A stretch of DNA of 11,827 nt from JBHGBB01 sp041946755 (lineage in GTDB: Bacteria > UBP4 > UBA4092 > JAOAEQ01). Below, piece after piece: positions 1-5,361 of the stretch. The notes under the pieces are model-generated. The model was not told where the DNA came from, did not search any database, and saw only the letters and a list, made by a program, of their open reading frames with translations. The stretch covers positions 1 through 11,827 of the forward strand of contig JBHGBB010000125.1 of NCBI GenBank assembly GCA_041946755.1, written 5' to 3'. A program made the translations under genes and the position numbers. Positions within the stretch are counted from its first letter, which is position 1. Each line of letters begins with the position of its first letter.

Positions 1-77
1 ATGGCCAGGTTGGCCAGGGCAAACACCGCCAGGACGACCCAGCGGTAGGCGTAGACTTTCTCTCGAGTTTCTGGCAA
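1..77 (-). CDS. MFS-type transporter, N-terminal fragment (runs off the left edge)
   Basis: Reading leftward from 77, a TTG start opens 25 complete codons that run off the window: MPETREKVYAYRWVVLAVFA and on into ALANLA. A short charged N-terminus followed by YRWVVLAVFALANL is how many Major Facilitator Superfamily permeases begin, running straight into membrane helix 1. The start is chosen because a perfect AGGAGG lies 8 bases upstream (86-91) and no ATG lies between. The substrate cannot be inferred from this stub. The codons are GC-rich (GTC, CTG, GCC), unlike the genes to the right, which suggests transfer or an assembly join near 260. Another membrane protein beginning with the same motif remains possible; the coding call itself is fairly safe. 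Confidence 0.6.
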   Translation of the reverse strand, partial: MPETREKVYAYRWVVLAVFALANLA

Positions 78-85
78 AGGGAGTG

Positions 86-91
86 CCTCCT
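86..91 (-). promoter_or_regulatory. Ribosome binding site fixing a TTG start
   Basis: AGGAGG on the minus strand, 8 bases before the TTG at 77-75. It is the strongest Shine-Dalgarno match in the left part of the window and is the reason for accepting the non-ATG start of the transporter fragment. Confidence 0.65.
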
Positions 92-260
92 AAAACAAAG
101 CATAGTCCCGGCGAGAATTGTGCCGCAACTTCAGTTAGTATAACCCCCGCCAGCGATAAACGGATGCGCGCGAACGGCCAAAAATATTTGTAATTACCCA
201 GGCGCCTTGGTGAGACCTTGTCCGGTGCCTGGACGGCGCCCACGAGACCTCGACCTCAAT
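92..260 (-). other. GC-rich gene-free leader with candidate RNA structure
   Basis: About 170 bases upstream of the transporter stub with no convincing gene. In the minus-strand direction, GGCGCC (240-235) can pair with GGCGCC (206-201). Directly inside it is a small hairpin, GTCC (234-231) pairing with GGAC (223-220) around the 7-base loop AGGCACC. GAGACCT occurs twice on the plus strand (212-218 and 244-250). A TATACT at 142-137 could be a -10 box, but no good -35 matches it. The arrangement would suit a structured 5' leader, but I match it to no known riboswitch class. Confidence 0.3.
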
Positions 261-298
261 TTAATTTTGATATAATACATAAAATATATCATTAAATT
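258..298. repeat. AT-rich imperfect inverted repeat at the composition boundary
   Basis: AATTTAAT (258-265) pairs with ATTAAATT (291-298), and GATATA (269-274) with TATATC (285-290), around a 10-base loop. Three unpaired Ts (266-268) lie on the left side only. It sits exactly where GC-rich sequence gives way to AT-rich sequence. TATAAT (271-276) falls inside it but has no clear -35 partner. Confidence 0.4.
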
Positions 299-324
299 AA
301 TTGTCCAGTTTCCTGACAGTTGAG

Positions 325-354
325 TTGACAAACTCCTGATATTAGAGTTATAGT
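325..354 (+). promoter_or_regulatory. Sigma-70-like promoter with symmetric half-sites, for the 381 gene
   Basis: A perfect TTGACA (-35, 325-330) is followed after 18 bases by TATAGT (349-354), or after 17 bases by TTATAG (348-353). This places the transcript start near 361, about 20 bases before the ATG at 381. The pentamer GAGTT/AACTC recurs three times over the promoter: GAGTT 322-326, AACTC 331-335 and GAGTT 345-349. The first pair flanks the inner -35 bases, so this could be an operator. The ribosome site is weak (TTGGGG, 371-376). Confidence 0.5.
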
Positions 355-380
355 AAAAGGTCAAGTCTAATTGGGGTATT

Positions 381-1592
381 ATGAAAATCTACGAATGGTT
401 AGCTATTTTATCGAGTTTAAAATGTCCGCACTGCAAACGGATTCTTCCTGAAGATACCGCTGTCTGCCCTTTCTGTAAGTCTAGTATAGAACAATTATGC
501 CCAGATAAACCGAGAGCAAAAGCATCTATTAAAAGCCGAGATATAATCATTGTTCTTATTCTTAGTCTCATTTGTTCAGTACTAAGAAACTTTGTATTCT
601 TCTCTCATGTAAATTATCATATTGATTTTTTAAGTATCCTATTTAATTTTTCGATTTTATTTCTCACCTTTAATTTAGTATTTTTCGGAATTAATATTAC
701 TATCAGAATACTCGCTGCTAAAACGGGATTTACTGAGTTACCTTTCTCTATAGCCACTGCGCTGTTTGGTCTCTTAGTATTATTATTATTTTTCTTTCCC
801 GCACTTTTATCCTTGATGAAACTAAGTTATTTTGAAATATCCTTGTTCTATCTCACCTTATTTTTCGGATTAGTTACTTGTATATACGCCACCGTAAAAC
901 TAATCGGTATAATCCGTCGGAAATCGAGTTTACGGTATTTACCGATGGTTATCTCAGCTATTTTACTTGGCGGGTTTATTATTTTCTTGGTAATCATGAT
1001 GCCATATCGCCAACAGCACAGTAATATACGGGGACGAGTTTCTATGGCTAAAGCAGACCAAAATAGGTTGGCGACTGCATTAGAAGCATATTTTATCGAT
1101 AATAATTGTTATCCCTCACCCGGAAGGCTTTCATTTCATAAACCTGATTATTATCATGGGGATGGCAGTTATGCCAAAGAAGGTGGAATAGTTCCGTTCT
1201 CACTTTCTACTCCGATAGCATTCATTACCTATATTCCGCGTGATCCATTTAATCATTATGGCCGGGGATATTATGGATATGGTGGTGGACCTGGGCTGCA
1301 TGGCGGAAGCGGTATCCCGACCATCGATGATGCCGACCACGATTATAGCGGAATCTGGCCGGTTTCTGGATGGATTATTACCAGTTATGGCCCTGATGTC
1401 GTTGATGGGAACAGCAGTATTCCCGGCGGCCAGGTATTGAAAGAAGAACTCGCCTGGTCGGATTTTTATAGTATGGATACCCCGGACTTGATGCAATGCG
1501 ATACCACGCATCCTTTATTAACCAGCGGATTCACCTATGACCCGACGAATGGCACAACTAGTCCCGGAGACGTCTGGAGAAGAGGACCGTAG
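381..1592 (+). CDS. Zinc-ribbon, five-helix membrane protein with a C-terminal pseudopilin-like body
   Basis: This 403-aa protein has a short zinc ribbon (CPHC at 15-18, CPFC at 29-32), then five hydrophobic helices (about 53-70, 83-107, 122-145, 151-177, 187-207) and a soluble region (208-403). That region opens with KADQNRLATALEAYFIDNNC, continues through LSTPIAFITYIPRDPF, and has WIITSYGPDVVDGN. These are hallmarks of the globular part of GspG-type pseudopilins of type II secretion systems. The pilin leader and cleavage site are absent; helix five takes the place of the pilin stalk. An odd helix number puts the ribbon in the cytoplasm and the pilin-like body outside. The start follows a good promoter but a weak ribosome site. 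A pilin-like fold is well supported; the role is unknown. A second gene of similar plan lies at 3523-4284. Confidence 0.7.
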   Translation: MKIYEWLAILSSLKCPHCKRILPEDTAVCPFCKSSIEQLCPDKPRAKASIKSRDIIIVLILSLICSVLRNFVFFSHVNYHIDFLSILFNFSILFLTFNLVFFGINITIRILAAKTGFTELPFSIATALFGLLVLLLFFFPALLSLMKLSYFEISLFYLTLFFGLVTCIYATVKLIGIIRRKSSLRYLPMVISAILLGGFIIFLVIMMPYRQQHSNIRGRVSMAKADQNRLATALEAYFIDNNCYPSPGRLSFHKPDYYHGDGSYAKEGGIVPFSLSTPIAFITYIPRDPFNHYGRGYYGYGGGPGLHGGSGIPTIDDADHDYSGIWPVSGWIITSYGPDVVDGNSSIPGGQVLKEELAWSDFYSMDTPDLMQCDTTHPLLTSGFTYDPTNGTTSPGDVWRRGP

Positions 1593-1714
1593 AAAATAAT
1601 CAATTATCATTTTACATTTAGTATTTAGCAATTAGCATTTTAAAATCTGTGTTAATTCCGCCTAAGGCGGATTAATCTGTGGTTAATATTTTTTATAAAG
1701 GATACAGTTTTATT
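1593..1714. other. Short AT-rich spacer without a gene
   Basis: This 122-base gap before hemL is AT-rich and includes near-repeats of ATTTAGTATTTAGCAATTAGCATTTT and the repeat described separately at 1644-1687. I see no terminator hairpin with a T-run for the upstream gene and no clear promoter for hemL, so read-through from the 381 promoter is possible. Confidence 0.4.
1644..1687. repeat. Dispersed 'AATCTGTGTTAAT' motif split by a palindrome
   Basis: AATCTGTGTTAAT (1644-1656) and AATCTGTGGTTAAT (1674-1687) are near-identical direct copies. Between them lies the perfect palindrome TCCGCCT-A-AGGCGGA (1657-1671), with 7-base arms and a single-base centre. From memory, TCTGTGTTAATCTGTGG-like strings are common dispersed non-coding repeats in environmental bacteria. 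The single-base centre is shared with the palindromes at 10106-10344. Confidence 0.6.
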
Positions 1715-2998
1715 ATGAAACATACCAAATCGGAATCGTTATTTAAAAAAGCGCAGAAGTGTTTGGTCGGGGGAGTGAATAGTCCGGTTCGTGCGTTTCG
1801 CGGGGTAGGGGGCACCCCCTTTTTCGTTTCCCGGGGAAAAGGGCCATATATCTGGGATGCAGATGGGAATAAATATCTCGATTATCTCGGCTCTTGGGGT
1901 GCGCTATTATTCGGTCATGCGCATCCGGCAATACTCAAAGCGATTAAATCGGTGGTCGAGAAAGGGACTAGTTTCGGGATACCGACCGCTCAGGAAGCGG
2001 AATTAGCTCAATTGATTCAGCAAGCGTTTCCATCAATCGATAAACTTCGGTTGGTTAATTCGGGAACGGAAGCGACTATGAGCGCGATTCGGTTAGCGCG
2101 CGGGTATACCAAACGGGATACTATCATCAAATTCGATGGCTGTTATCATGGACATGGGGATTCATTGTTAGTTCAAGCGGGGTCGGGAGCGACGACCTTA
2201 GGCACCCCCGATTCAGCGGGCGTTCCAGCCGATTTTGCCAAACATACTATTTCTCTACCCTATAACGATATAACCGCAGTAAAAAAAGTTTTCCAGAAGA
2301 TGGGGAAACAAATTGCCGGAATTATTGTCGAACCGGTTTGCGGGAATATGGGCGTAGTTCTGCCGCAAGATGATTTCCTGCCGGGATTAAGAGCGTTATG
2401 TACTCGATATGATTCGATATTAATCGTCGATGAAGTTATGACCGGATTCCGGGTAGCGCATGGCGGGGCGCAATCGCTCTATAAAATCACCCCGGATTTG
2501 ACTACCTTAGGGAAAATCATCGGCGGCGGTTTACCGGTAGGAGCATTCGGCGGAAAAAAAGAGATTATGGACTTCCTAGCACCACTAGGGCCGGTATATC
2601 AGGCAGGGACATTATCCGGGAACCCGATTTCGGTAGCCGCAGGAATAGCTATGCTGAAACTGGCTGCTCATCCGAAGGTATATAAGGAGTTAGCCCGGAA
2701 AACAAAATTATTAGCTTCCGGGATTTGCGCTGCGGCGAAACAAGCTAAGATACCGCTCTATTCAGTTGCAATCGGGTCGATGTTCTGCTCATTCTTCACC
2801 GATAAACCGGTGTATGATTATGCGAGTGCGAAATTATCGGATACCAGCCGGTATGCCAAATATTTCCATCTAATGCTAGATTCGGGGATCTATTTCGCAC
2901 CATCTCAATTTGAGGCAGGGTTTGTTTCCGCTGCGCATACCGTGCAAGATATCGAGAAAACCATTCAGGCGAGTTATCGAGTATTTAGAAGACTCTAA
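1715..2998 (+). CDS. hemL: Glutamate-1-semialdehyde 2,1-aminomutase
   Basis: A PLP enzyme of the C5 tetrapyrrole pathway: it converts glutamate-1-semialdehyde to 5-aminolevulinate in the cytosol. At 427 aa it has the family's usual length. Visible motifs include GGVNSPVRAFRGVGG near the N-terminus, NSGTEATMSAIRLARG (115-130), the substrate/cofactor loop YHGHGD (144-149), EPVCGNMG (207-214; most relatives have Ala for the Cys), IVDEVMTGFR with D239 for the pyridine nitrogen, and the Schiff-base lysine K267 in TTLGKIIGGGLPVGAFGG. AGTLSGNP (298-305) completes the site. The ATG at 1715 is preferred over a GTG at 1679, which would add 12 atypical residues; AAGGA (1698-1702) precedes it at a rather long 12 bases. 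No other hem gene is in view. Confidence 0.97.
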   Translation: MKHTKSESLFKKAQKCLVGGVNSPVRAFRGVGGTPFFVSRGKGPYIWDADGNKYLDYLGSWGALLFGHAHPAILKAIKSVVEKGTSFGIPTAQEAELAQLIQQAFPSIDKLRLVNSGTEATMSAIRLARGYTKRDTIIKFDGCYHGHGDSLLVQAGSGATTLGTPDSAGVPADFAKHTISLPYNDITAVKKVFQKMGKQIAGIIVEPVCGNMGVVLPQDDFLPGLRALCTRYDSILIVDEVMTGFRVAHGGAQSLYKITPDLTTLGKIIGGGLPVGAFGGKKEIMDFLAPLGPVYQAGTLSGNPISVAAGIAMLKLAAHPKVYKELARKTKLLASGICAAAKQAKIPLYSVAIGSMFCSFFTDKPVYDYASAKLSDTSRYAKYFHLMLDSGIYFAPSQFEAGFVSAAHTVQDIEKTIQASYRVFRRL

Positions 2999-3001
2999 CG
3001 G

Positions 3002-3033
3002 AAGAACGTAAGAACTTAAGAACGAAAGAACAA
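3002..3033. repeat. Four-copy 8-bp tandem repeat after hemL
   Basis: AAGAACGT, AAGAACTT, AAGAACGA and AAGAACAA follow one another exactly, beginning 4 bases after the hemL stop. The AAGAAC core is invariant and the last two bases vary. No stem-loop terminator is visible for hemL here. Confidence 0.7.
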
Positions 3034-3082
3034 ATAGATTATTGCTAATTTTGTTTTGAATGTTTTTAAGCTTTTTCCCTAT

Positions 3083-3110
3083 CTACTAACTACTAACTAC
3101 TATCTACTGA
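3083..3110. repeat. Four-copy 7-bp tandem repeat between convergent genes
   Basis: CTACTAA, CTACTAA, CTACTAT and CTACTGA form a contiguous array that ends 3 bases before the stop codon of the leftward gene at 3114. No GC-rich hairpin followed by T's is present, so termination of the two converging transcripts is not explained by sequence. Confidence 0.7.
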
Positions 3111-3113
3111 TTT

Positions 3114-3470
3114 TTACTTCCATCGGGTCGGCCGCGTATACTTCACCTGCATCTTGTGATAATTCCTCGACCCGGTCAAGGTTTTCCCGCATTGCGGACA
3201 TTCCGGGTCCCGGTCGGTGATCTTCTTCTTACAGTAAGGGCATTCCCGGGTATAGTACGAGGCTAACCGTTTAACTTTAGGATTACCGCATTTCGGGCAT
3301 TGAAACTTCTGCGCAAACATTAACTTATAGATTATCCACGGTAGGATGAATAAAAGAAATAAAATTACTTCCAGAATCGCATTCCCGCCGGATTGGCGCT
3401 TTTCCGCCTGGCCGCGATATTGGCATTCCGGGCAATAGATATAATAAAACTTTTTGTTTTCTTTAGCCAT
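3114..3470 (-). CDS. LITAF-like split zinc-ribbon membrane protein with a second zinc ribbon
   Basis: A 118-aa protein with four CxxC pairs: C13/C16, C58/C61, C77/C80 and C91/C94. The first two pairs flank a hydrophobic stretch (about 31-52, AILEVILFLLFILPWIIYKL). CPxC, a short polar linker, a membrane-embedded helix, then CPxC is the layout of LITAF-type domains, in which the two halves fold into one zinc site beside the membrane. CPYCKKKITDRDPECPQCG (77-95) forms an ordinary zinc ribbon, and the tail is basic. No Shine-Dalgarno precedes the ATG, so it may depend on translation of the upstream gene 52 bases away. It is last in the leftward tadA group. Zinc binding is likely; cellular role and partners are unknown. 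Confidence 0.75.
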   Translation of the reverse strand: MAKENKKFYYIYCPECQYRGQAEKRQSGGNAILEVILFLLFILPWIIYKLMFAQKFQCPKCGNPKVKRLASYYTRECPYCKKKITDRDPECPQCGKTLTGSRNYHKMQVKYTRPTRWK

Positions 3471-3522
3471 ATTAAGAAGCTATTATGGAAACTTGTTTAG
3501 GTTAATATCGAGGTTAAATTAA

Positions 3523-4284
3523 TTACTCTCGTATAAACATCCAATCACTAACCGGTTCGGCAGCGCCGTTATACATATATTTCGGATATACCTTTTGCGG
3601 CCAATAGATGAACCGGTCGAAATTACTGCTGTTTGACGGCGGTAAAATCCGGAGTTCATACCCCCCGGTATAAAATCGTTTCCAGGTATTCTTCGACTCA
3701 TCGCGATCCGGTACATTCATCATTCCGGGTACATACTCGGTCTTATCATAATCAATTACCGGATATCCCAATAGGTCAGAAGTAGGCATAGCATTAAGAT
3801 ATTTCGGAATTAAATCGAGGAGTGAATTCGGATACTTCTTATTTTCCGCATGATATGTTTGTAATGCAGCTATTATCGGTTGAACCTTAACTGTTGCCGC
3901 GGCTAATTTCTCGTGTCTAACCTGGGTAGCTAATTTCCCGGCACCATAACAGCATAAAAAGTTTGCAATTAAAATTATGCCGACAGTACGTAATAGCCTC
4001 CGCTGCAGTTTCTGGAATAAGGAAACGATAAAAATCACTGCCCCGACCGGGCCGGCAAATAAAACGATCATCCCGAAAACCGGGAAAATAAATGTAGTAA
4101 CCAATCCATTATCGAATAATAAAAAAAGAAGGGTATTGTTCGATACCGGAGCGATCTGAATTAGATACCCTAAGATGGGGATGATTAATACCCAAAAGAT
4201 ACCGAGGATAATATATAGCAAATACTTCTGCCTTTTTTTCGATTTCTTTTTTGGAACACTTTTGGTTTTTAAATATTTAAGCAT
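3523..4284 (-). CDS. Polytopic membrane protein with a C-terminal pseudopilin-like body
   Basis: A 253-aa protein with a strongly basic N-terminus (PKKKSKKRQK, 11-20), hydrophobic segments at about 21-43, 60-92 and 99-118, and a soluble C-terminal part (about 120-253). That part starts VKVQPIIAALQTYHAENKKY, then LLDLIPKYLNAMPTSDLLGY, and ends with GGYELRILPP and FDRFIYWP. This is the pattern seen in pseudopilin-like bodies of GspG type. Counting three crossings keeps both basic patches (11-20, 92-99) inside and the pilin-like body outside. There is no prepilin cleavage motif. GGAG lies 4 bases before the ATG, which is close. The plan resembles the 381-1592 protein but without its zinc ribbon. 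Function unknown. Confidence 0.7.
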   Translation of the reverse strand: MLKYLKTKSVPKKKSKKRQKYLLYIILGIFWVLIIPILGYLIQIAPVSNNTLLFLLFDNGLVTTFIFPVFGMIVLFAGPVGAVIFIVSLFQKLQRRLLRTVGIILIANFLCCYGAGKLATQVRHEKLAAATVKVQPIIAALQTYHAENKKYPNSLLDLIPKYLNAMPTSDLLGYPVIDYDKTEYVPGMMNVPDRDESKNTWKRFYTGGYELRILPPSNSSNFDRFIYWPQKVYPKYMYNGAAEPVSDWMFIRE

Positions 4285-4339
4285 AATTCTCCAAGGTTAT
4301 TACTTTATTGAAGGTATCGCATTCCGGACACTTTATTCC
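4277..4339 (-). other. Possible zinc-ribbon remnant upstream of the 4284 gene
   Basis: In the gap before the 4284 start, one minus-strand frame reads GIKCPECDTFNKVITLENYA and then stops at 4277. It overlaps the next gene's start in another frame. CPEC followed by polar residues looks like half a zinc ribbon, which the related 381 protein carries at its N-terminus. A TGA at 4342-4340 closes the frame upstream and there is no start codon. It may be a decayed former N-terminus or chance. Confidence 0.25.
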
Positions 4340-4350
4340 TCATTATTGGT

Positions 4351-4713
4351 TTACTTACCACTAAATAGCATGATCAGTAAAATGATATATAGAATAGCAA
4401 AAATACTACCGGCAATGATACCGACCCAGGCATGTACTTTCCCTTTTGCTTCCGGATGCTTTTTCGCATACTTCAGTCCTATCAAACCAAGAATAACCGC
4501 TCCTATACCCAGAAATATCCCTAAACAGGGGATAAGAGAGAAAACCCCTAAATAGTAGGCAATAAGCGCCGATACGTTTTTATAGGGGATAATGCTGCTT
4601 AGCGTATCATCAGATTGCGCTGCTACTCTCGATTCTGGATTCAGAATCTGACCGCAATTAGTACATTTAACATTATTCGCATCATTTTGGGTGCCGCATT
4701 TAGGACAATACAT
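4351..4713 (-). CDS. Zinc-ribbon DUF4190-type membrane protein
   Basis: A 120-aa protein beginning directly with a zinc ribbon (CPKC at 3-6, CTNC at 17-20). A polar linker follows, then a membrane region, NVSALIAYYLGVFSLIPCLG through IGAVILGLIGL (about 46-80). A basic loop, KYAKKHPEAKGKVHAW (81-96), and a last helix (97-117) complete it. The ribbon plus glycine-rich helical hairpin matches DUF4190-type proteins, small integral membrane proteins of unknown function. The start is firm: AAGGAG lies 8 bases upstream (4727-4722). It is 43 bases downstream of tadA and 66 bases before the next gene, which suits an operon. No catalytic motif is visible. Confidence 0.8.
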   Translation of the reverse strand: MYCPKCGTQNDANNVKCTNCGQILNPESRVAAQSDDTLSSIIPYKNVSALIAYYLGVFSLIPCLGIFLGIGAVILGLIGLKYAKKHPEAKGKVHAWVGIIAGSIFAILYIILLIMLFSGK

Positions 4714-4756
4714 TCACATCTCTCCTTAAATGATAATAGATACTAATAATCATATC

Positions 4757-5215
4757 CTATTGTGTTTTATTGCGCAATTGCCTAAAGAAACCCTGAATTA
4801 ATTCCCGGCATTCGGATTCCAAAACACTGGTGATAATCTCGATTCGATGGTTCAATTGCGGATGATTAACGATATTCAGTACGCTCCCTGCCGCACCCGA
4901 TTTCGGGTCGCTGACTCCGAAGACTAATCGATCGATATGAGCAAGTACCATCGCTCCGGCACACATCGGGCAGGGCTCTTTGGTAACATAGATCACCGCG
5001 CCGTCAAGCCGTTTCTGGTTTAAGGTCTGGCATGCTTCGCGAATAGCAATTAACTCCGCATGAGCAGTCGAATCGCTAGCAGTGATATTAGCATTATTCG
5101 CTCGCGAGATAATTTCGCCCTGATATACTATGACGGCGCCGACCGGCACTTCGTTTAATGCAGCACCGGATTTCGCCAATCGAATTGCTTCCTGCATATA
5201 GTGTTCATCAGTCAT
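4757..5215 (-). CDS. tadA: tRNA-specific adenosine-34 deaminase
   Basis: A zinc-dependent enzyme that deaminates the wobble adenosine of tRNA-Arg(ACG) to inosine, letting one tRNA read CGU, CGC and CGA. At 152 aa it is of normal length. The zinc site is complete: H52 with the proton-shuttling E54 in STAHAELIAIREA, and C82/C85 in KEPCPMCAGAMVLAHIDRLV. Also typical are NEVPVGAVIVYQGEIISR (21-38), SDPKSGAAGS (102-111) and the C-terminal helix ECRELIQGFFRQLR. The start at 5215 is preceded by only a weak GAAAG. It heads the leftward gene group and diverges from the large secreted protein at 5362. TadA is distinguished from cytidine and guanine deaminases by the DPKSGAAGS segment and overall length. 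Confidence 0.95.
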   Translation of the reverse strand: MTDEHYMQEAIRLAKSGAALNEVPVGAVIVYQGEIISRANNANITASDSTAHAELIAIREACQTLNQKRLDGAVIYVTKEPCPMCAGAMVLAHIDRLVFGVSDPKSGAAGSVLNIVNHPQLNHRIEIITSVLESECRELIQGFFRQLRNKTQ

Positions 5216-5361
5216 ATGACATATGCTTTCAACAGAGAATATTGATCGTTAGGAGATGAAAAAAATCCTGTATCCGCTATAATGTTTATGGTATATTATA
5301 TAAAAAATAGGGGAAGGGTAAAACCATATTTCCATTTAATTATATATTTAGGAGAATGTAG
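5216..5361. promoter_or_regulatory. Divergent intergenic region between tadA and the large secreted protein
   Basis: This 146-base AT-rich gap should contain both promoters. Rightward, TATAAT stands at 5278-5283 without a good -35. Leftward, TATAAT (5300-5295) has TTTTAC 17 bases upstream (5323-5318), a weak match. The clear element is AGGAG at 5350-5354, 7 bases before the ATG at 5362, which firmly sets that start. Confidence 0.4.

Noticed and set aside
135..260. A GC-rich minus-strand open frame upstream of the transporter stub
   Set aside because: It has no start codon, an Arg/Ser/Trp-rich low-information translation, and better explanation as an untranslated leader.
1679..1714. Earlier GTG start for hemL
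   Set aside because: It would add 12 residues not typical of the family, and AAGGA precedes the ATG at 1715.
4175..4555. A 126-codon plus-strand open frame
   Set aside because: It runs antisense across two well-supported leftward genes and their spacer, with no ribosome site or family motif.
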